64,000 nt of DNA from Chryseobacterium sp. KLBC 52 (GTDB lineage: Bacteria; Bacteroidota; Bacteroidia; Flavobacteriales; Weeksellaceae). The stretch is from the NCBI RefSeq assembly GCF_003347605.1, contig NZ_QDFZ01000015.1, positions 1 to 64,000 on the forward strand, in the 5' to 3' direction. Each line of letters starts with the position of its first letter. Positions within the stretch are counted from its first letter, which is position 1. Below are positions 37,136 to 45,885 of the stretch, in pieces. The position numbers and the translations under genes were made by a program. The notes beneath the pieces are model-generated. The model saw only the letters and a list, made by a program, of their open reading frames with translations, was not told the DNA's origin and did not search any database.

Positions 37136-38254
37136 ATGAAAAGTTTTAAAGATGTTTTTGAAAACTATCAGTGGGATGAAGTGAAGAATAAACTTGAAAA
37201 AGTAAGTCTGGCCGATGTAAGATACAGTCTTCAGAAAAAGAATAAAACCCTTGATGATTTCCTGAATCTCCTGTCACCAGCCGCTTCTCAGGAACTGGAG
37301 CTGATGGCAGGAATGACACAGATGCTTACCCAAAAACGATTTGGAAAAACCATTCAGCTTTATGCACCATTGTATCTCAGCAATGAATGTCAGAATATCT
37401 GCACCTACTGTGGATTCAGTCTTGATAATAACCTGAAAAGGAAAACCCTTTCTGATACGGAACTGATGATTGAAGCGTCAGTATTGAAATCAATGGGAGT
37501 GAATCACGTATTGCTGGTAAGTGGAGAAGCCAATAAAATAGTAGGAGTTCCTTATTTTCAGAATGCGGTGCGTAAGTTAAAACCTCATTTTTCCAACATT
37601 TCTATTGAAGTTCAGCCATTATTGGAAGAAGAATATAAACTGCTTCATGAAGAGGGAGTGCATTCCGTTTTGGTGTATCAGGAAACTTATCATCAGGATG
37701 TCTACAGAGAATACCATCCGAAAGGTAAAAAATCAAACTTCCATTTCCGTCTGGAAACTCCGGACAGGATTGGAAGAGCGGGAATTCATAAAATTGGACT
37801 CGGAGTTCTTCTTGGGCTTGAAGATTGGAGAGTAGACAGTTTTTTCAATGCTTTACACATCGATTATCTTCAGAAGCACTATTGGAAAAGTAAATTTTCT
37901 GTTTCCTTTCCAAGGCTCAGACCTGCCGAAGGAATTATTGAACCTAATTTTATTATGGAAGATAAAGACCTTCTTCAATTGATCTGCGCCTACAGAATCT
38001 GGAATGAAGACCTTGAAATCTCCATATCTACCAGAGAAAATGAAGTGTTCAGAAATAATATTGTATCTCTGGGAGCAACCGCCATGAGTGCTGGTTCAAA
38101 GACCAATCCGGGAGGGTATGCGGTGGATAAAGAATCTCTGGAACAGTTTGAAACCAGTGACGAGAGAAGTATGGATGAAATCAGAGTCATGATCAAAAAA
38201 GCAGGTTATGATCCTGTGATGAAAGATTGGGATTCCGTTTACAGTGGATTTTAA
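37136..38254 (+). CDS. thiH: 2-iminoacetate synthase ThiH
   Basis: A 372-residue radical-SAM enzyme that cleaves tyrosine to dehydroglycine and p-cresol for thiazole synthesis. The cluster motif CxxxCxxC is Cys85, Cys89 and Cys92 (CQNICTYCGF). ThiH, rather than the aerobic glycine oxidase ThiO, marks a low-oxygen type of thiazole route, which fits a bacterium with a cbb3 oxidase. It is followed by a 150-nt gap holding an inverted element before thiF. Confidence 0.95.
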   Translation: MKSFKDVFENYQWDEVKNKLEKVSLADVRYSLQKKNKTLDDFLNLLSPAASQELELMAGMTQMLTQKRFGKTIQLYAPLYLSNECQNICTYCGFSLDNNLKRKTLSDTELMIEASVLKSMGVNHVLLVSGEANKIVGVPYFQNAVRKLKPHFSNISIEVQPLLEEEYKLLHEEGVHSVLVYQETYHQDVYREYHPKGKKSNFHFRLETPDRIGRAGIHKIGLGVLLGLEDWRVDSFFNALHIDYLQKHYWKSKFSVSFPRLRPAEGIIEPNFIMEDKDLLQLICAYRIWNEDLEISISTRENEVFRNNIVSLGATAMSAGSKTNPGGYAVDKESLEQFETSDERSMDEIRVMIKKAGYDPVMKDWDSVYSGF

Positions 38255-38262
38255 AATTTTAA

Positions 38263-38385
38263 AACCATTAAGGATTTTGAAGAAGTGAAGCTGAATTAAG
38301 AAAAATCTTAGATTTTTAAGACAGTATCTTTTCCAAGCGAAGCTCAACTTAACTTTCCTTAAAAACTTAAAAAACCTTAATGGTT
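38263..38385. repeat. Inverted-repeat intergenic element inside the thi operon
   Basis: The outer ends AACCATTAAGG (38263-38273) and CCTTAATGGTT (38375-38385) are a perfect 11-bp inverted pair. Inside is a second hairpin, AAAAATCT with AGATTTTT. The whole 123-nt segment separates thiH from thiF. Its ends look like a repeat I associate with Chryseobacterium intergenic regions, but this is from memory. Confidence 0.75.
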
Positions 38386-38404
38386 CAATTATCTATCATA
38401 AAGC

Positions 38405-39115
38405 ATGAAAAAAGAAGATCATTTTTCACGGTACAGCCGACAGATATTTATTGAGGAAATTGGAATAGAAGGCCAAAAGAAAATAAGGTCTTCCAAAGTT
38501 CTTGTCATCGGTGCAGGAGGTTTAGGAAGTCCGGTTATCCAGTATCTGGCTGCTGCAGGAGTAGGAACTTTAGGCGTTGCAGATTTTGATGAGGTTGAAC
38601 TTCATAATCTGAACAGACAGATCATTCATACTGAAAATAGGGTAGGACTATCCAAAGTAAAAAGTGCAGAGACATTTGTGAAAGAACTCAATCATCAGGT
38701 TAACTTGATAGGAATTGAAGAGAAAATCAATGAAGAAAATGTTAAAGAAATCCTTTCTCAGTATGATATTATTGTTGACGGTTCTGACAATTTTTCAACA
38801 AGATATCTGGTGAATGATACCTGCGTAAAACTGAATAAAACTCTGGTTTACGGAAGTATCTTAGGGTTTTCAGGACAAGTTGCTGTGTTTAATCATAATG
38901 GAAGCAAAAACTTACGGGATATTTTCCCAGAACCGCCCTTTGATGAAGATCTTCCGGATTGTGACAGTCTTGGCGTTTTGGGAGCTCTTCCCGGAATGAT
39001 AGGCAGTATGATGGCGCTTCAGCTATTAAAAATCATAACAGATCTTCCGGTAAGTTTAAATCAGTTGACATTGGTAGACACGCTGAACTGGAGATTTCAG
39101 ACGGTAGATTTCTGA
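38405..39115 (+). CDS. thiF: ThiF/MoeB/HesA-family adenylyltransferase
   Basis: A 236-residue E1-like enzyme that adenylates the C-terminal glycine of ThiS. It has the nucleotide loop VLVIGAGGLGSPVIQYLAAA, the Arg and Asp of DFDEVELHNLNRQIIHTE, and the DGSDNFSTRYLVND motif. No C-terminal rhodanese domain is present, so sulphur must come from another protein. One CxxC-type zinc site seems absent; only DLPDCDSLGVLG is visible. Position at the end of the thi operon supports ThiF over MoeB. Confidence 0.87.
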   Translation: MKKEDHFSRYSRQIFIEEIGIEGQKKIRSSKVLVIGAGGLGSPVIQYLAAAGVGTLGVADFDEVELHNLNRQIIHTENRVGLSKVKSAETFVKELNHQVNLIGIEEKINEENVKEILSQYDIIVDGSDNFSTRYLVNDTCVKLNKTLVYGSILGFSGQVAVFNHNGSKNLRDIFPEPPFDEDLPDCDSLGVLGALPGMIGSMMALQLLKIITDLPVSLNQLTLVDTLNWRFQTVDF

Positions 39116-39124
39116 TGTAAATGT

Positions 39125-39160
39125 AAACACTAATGTCACAAATGTTTTCACAAATAATAC
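39125..39160. repeat. Solitary CACAAA-word repeat, like those flanking the GxxExxY gene
   Basis: The words CACTAA (39128), CACAAA (39137) and CACAAA (39149) recur at spacings close to those of the left repeat at 56302-56350. AAACAC, AATG, CACAAAT and TTTTCACAAAT occur in the same order in both. It lies just after the thiF stop with no associated gene. Confidence 0.7.
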
Positions 39161-39188
39161 GATTTTATTAGTAATACATATCAATAGG

Positions 39189-39239
39189 GACGGGCTTTAG
39201 CCCGTCTTACTTGTATAAAACGATCCATCGGCTTTAGCC
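39189..39239. repeat. REP-like palindromes with GGCTTTAGCC
   Basis: GACGGGCTTTAGCCCGTC (39189-39206) has perfect 8-bp arms around TT. GGCTTTAGCC recurs at 39230-39239. I recall similar GGGCTTTAGCCC hairpins dispersed in Chryseobacterium and Flavobacterium genomes, where they look like REP elements. Confidence 0.65.
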
Positions 39240-39254
39240 AAAACTTACCTTACA

Positions 39255-39288
39255 AAAAATAGGCGGTAATTATTTACCGCCTATTTTT
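39255..39288. terminator. Bidirectional terminator between thiF and the receptor gene
   Basis: AAAAATAGGCGGTAA (39255-39269) and TTACCGCCTATTTTT (39274-39288) form a perfect 15-bp stem with a TTAT loop. A and T runs on both sides let it stop transcription from either strand. Confidence 0.95.
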
Positions 39289-39307
39289 ATTTTATTACAA
39301 GGAAGAA

Positions 39308-41536
39308 TTACTGTGCCTGCTGCATCACGCCTCCATTATCTTCTTTTTTAGTCTGGTTCAGGATATTCGGATCCTCTTTTGCCAGTTTATTTCTTGTCGG
39401 AATTTTATAATTGATGGAAAGCCCGAAGTTTCTCGTGTCATATTTACTGTAGATCATCACCGGATTTCCTGATGGCGGATTAGAACGTACCTGCATTACC
39501 TGTCCGTTGAAAATATCATTCGCAAAAACAGAAAGGGTAAGACGGTTGTTCATAAACTTCTTCGTCAGTGTAAGATCAAACGAGTTGCTGAATGGTTTCT
39601 CTGCCGTAAAATAAAAATATCCTGCCTTTGGAGTCAGATAGCTGTAGTTGGCTGTCAGTTTGATGTCCTTAGGTAAAATAATCTGGGTCATAATATTGAA
39701 AATCCAGAATCCTTTATTATTCAGGTTATCGATTTCATGTTTCTGATATCCTGCATACAGGTACATGAAATTAATTTTATCCGGATTGAAATTGAATTTC
39801 ATAATTTCACTGAAAGGCTTACTGAAAATCATAAAAGGAACCGGTAATCCCACGTTGAAATTGTGGATTTTCATATTCGAAATATTCACCTGCTCGTTGA
39901 AGAGCTTTCTTCCGTCTTTTCGGATGATCTGCGCTACCTGATTGCTTGCCGAACTTACACTATATCCGATAAATGCATAATCAAAAGCTGAAATTTTCAA
40001 TTCATAATTATCAAAAATAGTAGGCTGCAGATTAGGGTTACCGTTTACTTCCGTGCTGGGTCCGGAGAATGTTACGTTGTTCGGGTTCAGGGCAGAAATA
40101 CTTGGTAAGCTGATTTTTCTGTTATAATTAGCGGCAATATAAACCTGATTCATCATGTTATACTGCACGCTTGCATTAGGGAAAAATTTAAACTTATTGA
40201 AAGGAATTAAATTAGCCTCTACCAGTTTTGCATCTTTATCAAAATATCTTGTTACCCCGGAAATATCATAGTTTTCAGCACGGGAACCCAATGTAAAGTC
40301 AAACTTTTTCATTTTAGCCTGAAATTCTAGATACGTAGAAGCGGTTTGTCTTTGATATTCCAGATTGGTCAGTCCAAAACTTTCTGTATCATAATCCTGT
40401 CTTTCATATAATCCTCCAAAACTTAATTTTCCACCATCAAGAAGTTGGATAGGTTGAGCGTAATCTACTTTGAAGTTGGCAATATTCATAACCGATTTAT
40501 TGTTCAGAATATCTTTTAATCCATTGGTAGGGCTATCGAGAGGTTCAGTGGGATAGTCTACAAATGTTCCATCCTGAAAATAATTATCCTGAGCAAACTT
40601 GCTGTCTGATCTTGTATATCCAAACTGGAAGTCCAGTTTTTGAGATTTATCAGCAAAACGTTTCTGATAGGTTACCACAGCTTCCTGTCTCCAATTATTG
40701 GTATGAGCTACATCCGAAGAAGTATAAAAGGCTTCTCTTAGATCCGTTGGGTTTCTCTTAAAAGGTAAATCTCCGTGTCCGTCACTTAGAGTGTAATTGT
40801 CGTTATTATTGTGATAAATATCGTAGTTTAATAATAATCTGTCCTGTCCCAAATCAAAAGTCAATCCGGATTTGGCAAAATATCCGCGTGCGTATCGATC
40901 GGTATGGCTGTTCAAAAGTTCATCCTGCTGGCCATTCAGCATACTTTCACGGTAATTTTGCCCCACATTCAGCTGCCACCCGAAGTATTTATTTCTGGCA
41001 TTTAAATTAACAGAATTAGTCGTTCTGCTTCTATATTTGTCATAATTTGTGAAAGAATAATTTCCGGAATAGGTAGCGGTTAAATATTTATTAGCGTTTT
41101 TGTTGGTGATAATATTCATAATCGCACCACCGGAAGTAGCTGGAAACTCAGCACCGGGTTGAGTGATCACTTCAATTCTTTCTACAGAGTTGGCAGGCAT
41201 TCCTTCAAGGAAAGAGTTCAGTTCATTGGAGGTAATGTTCAGAGGCCTTCCGTTAAGATACACTTCAAGCATTTTTCCCTGATACATCATCCCTGCAATA
41301 TCGGTAGATACAAGTCCCGGAAGTTTTTTAATTCCTTCCAGAACGTTTCCGTTATTCAGCTGAGGTTGTTCAGAAAAGTCAAAAATAGTACGGTCTGCCT
41401 TTTGTTCAACGGCTTTTTTAGTTTTGGTGATCACTACACCTTCAATTTGTTTTTCTTTAGCACCCGTAGTATTCTTTTCCTGTGAGAAAACAAAAACAGA
41501 ACTTACCAGCGATAAAGCGAAAATAGTTTTTTTCAT
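39308..41536 (-). CDS. Outer-membrane beta-barrel receptor (TonB-dependent-receptor-like)
   Basis: A 742-residue outer-membrane protein. The ATG at 41536 begins the signal peptide MKKTIFALSLVSSVFVFSQ; an in-frame TTG upstream is disregarded. A plug-like domain follows (GNVLEGIKKLPGLVSTD, VYLNGRPLNITSNELNSFLE, IEVITQPGAEFPATSGGAIM), then a beta-barrel of alternating strands through the C terminus, as in the OMP_b-brl_3 family (PF14905). No CarboxypepD-like N-terminal domain is visible. The ligand is unknown. It is the second of two similar receptors in tandem on the minus strand. Confidence 0.82.
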   Translation of the reverse strand: MKKTIFALSLVSSVFVFSQEKNTTGAKEKQIEGVVITKTKKAVEQKADRTIFDFSEQPQLNNGNVLEGIKKLPGLVSTDIAGMMYQGKMLEVYLNGRPLNITSNELNSFLEGMPANSVERIEVITQPGAEFPATSGGAIMNIITNKNANKYLTATYSGNYSFTNYDKYRSRTTNSVNLNARNKYFGWQLNVGQNYRESMLNGQQDELLNSHTDRYARGYFAKSGLTFDLGQDRLLLNYDIYHNNNDNYTLSDGHGDLPFKRNPTDLREAFYTSSDVAHTNNWRQEAVVTYQKRFADKSQKLDFQFGYTRSDSKFAQDNYFQDGTFVDYPTEPLDSPTNGLKDILNNKSVMNIANFKVDYAQPIQLLDGGKLSFGGLYERQDYDTESFGLTNLEYQRQTASTYLEFQAKMKKFDFTLGSRAENYDISGVTRYFDKDAKLVEANLIPFNKFKFFPNASVQYNMMNQVYIAANYNRKISLPSISALNPNNVTFSGPSTEVNGNPNLQPTIFDNYELKISAFDYAFIGYSVSSASNQVAQIIRKDGRKLFNEQVNISNMKIHNFNVGLPVPFMIFSKPFSEIMKFNFNPDKINFMYLYAGYQKHEIDNLNNKGFWIFNIMTQIILPKDIKLTANYSYLTPKAGYFYFTAEKPFSNSFDLTLTKKFMNNRLTLSVFANDIFNGQVMQVRSNPPSGNPVMIYSKYDTRNFGLSINYKIPTRNKLAKEDPNILNQTKKEDNGGVMQQAQ

Positions 41537-41724
41537 ATTGTTTTTTACTAATACTCTGTTAGACAACAAAAAATGAATTTTGTTACAACCGTCGCAATAA
41601 TTTTAATGATGTAAAAAGAAAGAAAGGAATAGAAACTCTGTCAGGTAAAGGAGTGAAAGCTTTTTGCAATCTCTCTTTATGGCTATTTTATGATCTCAAA
41701 AAATATGATTGTTGTTGGATAAAA

Positions 41725-43848
41725 TTATTGTGCACGGTTTTTCTCTTCAAAATTAACAGCCCTGTTACTTGATTTTACTTTCTGATTTCCAAAATTATAA
41801 GTAATGCTGAGTGTCATTCTTCGGGCATCCCAATAGTTGTTGAATGACTGCGTGTTGTCGGTAAAATACATATCAGCCCTCAATCCGGACTGTCTGAAAA
41901 TATCACTTACAGAAAGATTGACCTGAAGTGCCTTTTCTGCAAAACTCATTTTGATTCCTGCATCCAGACTTGCTGTGTTTTTCATAGAAAAATACCCATC
42001 TCTGGAAGGAAGATTGTTCCGGTAGTTGGCAAATAGCATCAATGTTTTTGCCTTATTCAGCTGGAAGGTATTGTTCAAAGAAAAATACAATGACTGTCCG
42101 TTTTTAGCAACCAGATTGAATCTTGTAATCTGAGTTTCATTATAACTGAAGGAGGTAGAGATATTACTTTCCCAGATTTTGAAATAGGTGTCCGTGTAAT
42201 TGAGATTGATTCCGTAAACATCCTGATTATAATAGTTTTCATAGGTGCTGACAAGGTTAATCCCATTCAGAAAGGAAATCTGGTCAAAATTATTTGTAGT
42301 CCGCTGGTAGTAAAGGCTGGCAGAAAATTTACTTTTAAAAATATAATTGAATTCGATATTATGATTGAAAGATGGCTGCAGGCTTGGGTTTCCGGTATAA
42401 TAGGTATTAGGATTAGAATACCATCGGAACGGATCTAATGCCCGGAAGTAAGGACGGTTGATTCTTCGTGAATAATTAATACTGAACTGATTGTTTTCAT
42501 TGGCTTTATAAGATATATAAGCTGTTGGGAAAAACTTTCCGTAATTATTCTCCGATTTTGATTGGGTAGTAGGAGAGAAGCTGCTGGTTTGGGTATATTC
42601 ATAACGAAGTCCGGCCTTTACAGACCATTTTTCACCAAGGTCCTTACTGGCACTGATATAACCTGCATAATTCTTTTCATGATAATCAAAAAGATTACTC
42701 TTTGCCGGATCTATGGTATAATTCCCCTTGGTGAAATTAAAATATCCAATATCCGAATTATTAGAAAACTGGCTGTATTTTGCACCCGTTTCCAACTGGA
42801 TTTTTTTGAAATTTAAAGTTAAGTCAGCCTGCCCGGAATATATTTTATAATCTACCGAAGAGAGATTTCTAACGATCTGCGTGGTATTACTGGCAAGATT
42901 TTTTGTTGTAAAATTAACTTCAGTATCGGGTAAATTTCCATAATAATTAGCTCCGAAACTAAGTGTATGCTCGCCCAGTTTTTGATCAAAATAGAGATTA
43001 AGCATTTGGGTGGTAAAAGGAGAACGATGCTTTGAATCCGTCTCTGTTTGCAAAGTAGATGTACCGTCTGTAAAGTAACTTTGAGTTGAATTAATATCCA
43101 TATTGGTGTGTCCTTTTGCAATATCGTATACCAGTCCGATATGGGAACTTTTAGAAAGAGAATAGTCAAAATTGGCATTCAGCCCAAGTCCGTCATTCAT
43201 ATCTCTTCTATCATCCTTGCTTAGAGAAGAACTTTGGCCGATAATGTTATATTTTTCTACTGATCTTTTATCTCCGTCATAGCCCGTCACCTTTACGGAT
43301 GCTTTTATTTTTTCATTCTGATAATTTACTCCAGCCACACTGCTGAAACCGGCATAGGTTCTCTGGGTGTAATTAGTATTCAGATAGCCACTCCATCCAA
43401 GATTCCGATTCTTTTTAAGAATGATATTGATAATTCCACTGTTTCCCTGGGCTTCATATTTAGCAGGTGGAGTCGTGATCACTTCTATTTTCAAAATATT
43501 TTCAGAACGAATATTTCTCAGATAATTAATGAGTTCTGATCCGGAAAGATTAAGCATCCGGTCGTTCACCATTACAGAAACCCCGTTTTTTCCGGCAATA
43601 GAAAGAAGGCCTTTATTTTCATCCACCTGCAATAAAGGAGTTCCCGCCAAAACTTCAGTCCCTGAACTTCCCTGTGAAAGCATCGAGTTTTGAACGTTGT
43701 AAACAAGACGATCTACTTTACGTTCTACCAGAATTTTTTTACCATTCACCGTTACTGCTTCAATTTTGTTGACGTTAGCAGTGTCCTTTGTTTGTGCTGT
43801 TATAGTAGAACAAACAAGTGTAGCTATTAATAGAAGTTGCTTTTTCAT
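41725..43848 (-). CDS. Outer-membrane beta-barrel receptor divergent from a LytS/LytTR pair
   Basis: A 707-residue outer-membrane protein with signal peptide MKKQLLLIATLVCSTITAQ. It has a plug-like region (LVYNVQNSMLSQGSSGTEVL, VMVNDRMLNLSGSELINYLR, IEVITTPPAKYEAQGNSGII) and a long barrel rich in aromatic strand ends, of the OMP_b-brl_3 (PF14905) type. The gene is divergent from a sensor kinase gene 191 nt away, a layout in which the kinase and regulator often control the receptor. Substrate unknown. Confidence 0.82.
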   Translation of the reverse strand: MKKQLLLIATLVCSTITAQTKDTANVNKIEAVTVNGKKILVERKVDRLVYNVQNSMLSQGSSGTEVLAGTPLLQVDENKGLLSIAGKNGVSVMVNDRMLNLSGSELINYLRNIRSENILKIEVITTPPAKYEAQGNSGIINIILKKNRNLGWSGYLNTNYTQRTYAGFSSVAGVNYQNEKIKASVKVTGYDGDKRSVEKYNIIGQSSSLSKDDRRDMNDGLGLNANFDYSLSKSSHIGLVYDIAKGHTNMDINSTQSYFTDGTSTLQTETDSKHRSPFTTQMLNLYFDQKLGEHTLSFGANYYGNLPDTEVNFTTKNLASNTTQIVRNLSSVDYKIYSGQADLTLNFKKIQLETGAKYSQFSNNSDIGYFNFTKGNYTIDPAKSNLFDYHEKNYAGYISASKDLGEKWSVKAGLRYEYTQTSSFSPTTQSKSENNYGKFFPTAYISYKANENNQFSINYSRRINRPYFRALDPFRWYSNPNTYYTGNPSLQPSFNHNIEFNYIFKSKFSASLYYQRTTNNFDQISFLNGINLVSTYENYYNQDVYGINLNYTDTYFKIWESNISTSFSYNETQITRFNLVAKNGQSLYFSLNNTFQLNKAKTLMLFANYRNNLPSRDGYFSMKNTASLDAGIKMSFAEKALQVNLSVSDIFRQSGLRADMYFTDNTQSFNNYWDARRMTLSITYNFGNQKVKSSNRAVNFEEKNRAQ

Positions 43849-43895
43849 AGGTTATTAATGACAGATTAAATGATCTTTATGTTAAATTTCTCTGA

Positions 43896-43903
43896 CAAAA
43901 GTA
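43896..43903 (-). promoter_or_regulatory. -7 promoter element of the receptor gene
   Basis: On the minus strand this reads TACTTTTG, an exact TAnnTTTG, 47 nt before the ATG at 43848. No clear -33 TTG is seen, so an activator may be needed. Confidence 0.5.
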
Positions 43904-44003
43904 TAAGGGGAGTTTTTGATTGAAAATAGCATTTAGATGAAGCCTTGGATTATACATCTCAAAATAGTTTCATCGGAAAAAAACGGGTTTTTATCGAAAA
44001 GGG

Positions 44004-44036
44004 TTGACGAAATTTGTGCATATAGATTTATATTTG
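44004..44036 (+). promoter_or_regulatory. Full -33/-7 promoter directly before the kinase ATG
   Basis: TTG (44004-44006) and TATATTTG (44029-44036) are separated by 22 nt, and the ATG begins at 44040. Transcription should start at or next to the ATG, so the kinase mRNA is probably leaderless. Confidence 0.7.
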
Positions 44037-44039
44037 AAT

Positions 44040-45059
44040 ATGAATAAAAAGCAAATTATCTGGCTTCAGATTTTTTATTGGAGTTTCAATTTTATAGGAA
44101 ACAACATTACGCCTTATTTCTTTTTCCCTGAGCGAAGGGGATTTGAAACCTATGTGCTGAACTTTACCTATTTTATTACTGAAATCTCTACTTTTTATCT
44201 TTTGTATCTGGTTATTATTCCGAAAGTGTTAAATCTGGAGAAACTTTATTCTGCTGTTTTAGTTTTTTTGATCTCTATATTAAGCTTTGGTGTCATTCGG
44301 TATGGAATAGAAGAAGTACTGCTTCCTGTTACCCTTGGATTCAGAAATTATAATAAAGATACCGGACTTTTATATTATTTGACAGATAATATCTACAATG
44401 CATCATTGACCGTTTTCATTGCCGGAATTCTGTGGATCGTGGAGAAATACGGTGTTGCTGAAAATGATAAAAAACAACTTTTGATTGAAAAAAAGCAGGC
44501 AGAACTGCAAGCGTTGAAGACGCAGATCAATCCTCATTTTATTTTTAATTCATTAAATAATATCTATTCTCTTGTCTATCAAAAGTCAGATAAAGCACTT
44601 CCTGCCATTGAAGAACTTGGACAATTGCTGAGGTACAGCACGAAAGATCTTGAAAAAGACTCCATTTCTCTGGATAAGGAAATTGGTTATATTGATAGTC
44701 TGATTGCGCTGGAGAAATTGAGAATCAGAAATCCTGAACTACTGCTGATAGAAAAAGATATTCAATATCCTCAATTGAAAATCTCACCCATGCTGTTGGT
44801 TCCTTTTGTTGAGAATGCCTTCAAACATGGTGATTTCCGTGATAAAGGTTTTGAAATGAAAATTTCAGATCATAATAAGGTGCTGCATTTTCATCTTTTG
44901 AATTTTAAAACAAAGAAAATGAAAGATACTGTTTCAGGGATTGGGATTCAGAATGTGAAAAAAAGACTGGAAATATTATATCCTAAACATCAGCTTGAGA
45001 TCAAAGATTCAGAAATGGAATTTATGGTAGATTTAAAAATAGATTTACGGGATGAATAA
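44040..45059 (+). CDS. LytS-type sensor histidine kinase
   Basis: A 339-residue membrane kinase with four N-terminal helices (residues about 5-135) and a cytoplasmic His_kinase domain (PF06580). The phosphorylated His166 lies in LKTQINPHFIFNSLNNIYSL and the ATP lid in MLLVPFVENAFKHG and GIGIQNVKKRLEILYP. The ATG at 44040 is chosen because the promoter overlaps any earlier start. It overlaps the response-regulator gene by 8 nt, so the two are co-translated. The signal is unknown; it may be membrane or envelope state. Confidence 0.92.
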   Translation: MNKKQIIWLQIFYWSFNFIGNNITPYFFFPERRGFETYVLNFTYFITEISTFYLLYLVIIPKVLNLEKLYSAVLVFLISILSFGVIRYGIEEVLLPVTLGFRNYNKDTGLLYYLTDNIYNASLTVFIAGILWIVEKYGVAENDKKQLLIEKKQAELQALKTQINPHFIFNSLNNIYSLVYQKSDKALPAIEELGQLLRYSTKDLEKDSISLDKEIGYIDSLIALEKLRIRNPELLLIEKDIQYPQLKISPMLLVPFVENAFKHGDFRDKGFEMKISDHNKVLHFHLLNFKTKKMKDTVSGIGIQNVKKRLEILYPKHQLEIKDSEMEFMVDLKIDLRDE

Positions 45060-45729
45060 GATAAAATGCATTATTGTAGATGATGAGCCGCTGGCCATCT
45101 CTCTTTTGGAACATTATGTAGAAAAAATACCTTTTCTTGAACTGGTTTTTTCTACGGAAAATCCTATTCTGGCCTTGGAGTATCTGCAAAAAAATGATTC
45201 CGACCTCATCTTTCTGGATATTCAGATGCCTGAGCTTACAGGAATCAATTTTATGAAGATTGTAGGAGCTGATCAAAAGTATATTCTGACAACGGCTTAT
45301 TCAGAATATGCCCTGGAAGGCTATGAGCATAATGTAGTGGATTACCTGCTGAAACCTGTTTCATTTGATCGATTTCAAAAGAGTGTATTAAAGGCTCAGG
45401 AGCGGTTTTCTTTTCCTCGGGAAGAAAATACTAATTTCTTTGTAAAATCTTCGGGGCAGAGGCATCGTATCGGCTTTCAGGAGATTCTTTATATTGAAAG
45501 TATCAAAGACTATGTCAATATCCGGACGGAAAATGATGAGTTTATCGTTCTGGATACCCTTAAATCCATGGAAAACCAGCTTCCTGAAACATTTGTCCGG
45601 ATTCATAAATCTTTTATTGTCAACCTTGATAAAGTCAAAAGTATTGGAGCTAAAAAAGTGATTCTTCCTGAATATGAGATTCCTATCGGCGAAAGCTATA
45701 GAGCGGCGCTTTTGGATAGATTAAAGTGA
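45052..45729 (+). CDS. LytTR-family response regulator
   Basis: A 225-residue DNA-binding regulator. The receiver domain has Asp56 (IFLDIQMPELTG) and the conserved Lys in YLLKPVSFDRF. The LytTR domain (about 125-225) includes ILYIESIKDYVNI and FVRIHKSFIVNLDKV. It is paired with the overlapping kinase gene and probably controls the divergent outer-membrane receptor gene. A 15-bp hairpin follows. Confidence 0.93.
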   Translation: MNKIKCIIVDDEPLAISLLEHYVEKIPFLELVFSTENPILALEYLQKNDSDLIFLDIQMPELTGINFMKIVGADQKYILTTAYSEYALEGYEHNVVDYLLKPVSFDRFQKSVLKAQERFSFPREENTNFFVKSSGQRHRIGFQEILYIESIKDYVNIRTENDEFIVLDTLKSMENQLPETFVRIHKSFIVNLDKVKSIGAKKVILPEYEIPIGESYRAALLDRLK

Positions 45730-45758
45730 TAGAATATCAGGATATTCATTTGAGAGTT

Positions 45759-45791
45759 AAACCTTACAGGTTTCTAAAACCTGTAAGGTTT
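45759..45791. repeat. Perfect 15-bp hairpin, terminator or dispersed repeat
   Basis: AAACCTTACAGGTTT (45759-45773), loop CTA, then AAACCTGTAAGGTTT (45777-45791). The stem is perfect. T residues after it are few, so it is a weak terminator on its own. A similar AACCTTACAGGTTT hairpin is one I recall as recurring between genes of flavobacteria. Confidence 0.85.
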
Positions 45792-45830
45792 GGAATATGT
45801 ACCAAAGTTCAGTTCAAGAAAGTTGAAATA

Positions 45831-45857
45831 AAAAAGACGACTTCTGCTGAAGCCGCC
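45831..45857 (-). terminator. Strand-specific terminator after acnA
   Basis: In the minus-strand RNA the arms 45849-45857 and 45836-45844 make nine pairs including two G-U, with loop AGCA, then a run of U from 45835-45831. On the plus strand the two wobble pairs become A-C mismatches, so only the acnA transcript should fold well. Confidence 0.8.
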
Positions 45858-45885
45858 TTTCTATTAATTATTCTAACAATTAATC

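Noticed and set aside
38405..39115. Molybdopterin MoeB rather than ThiF
   Set aside because: The position at the end of the thi operon and absence of moa/mod genes nearby favour ThiF, though the two are very similar in sequence.
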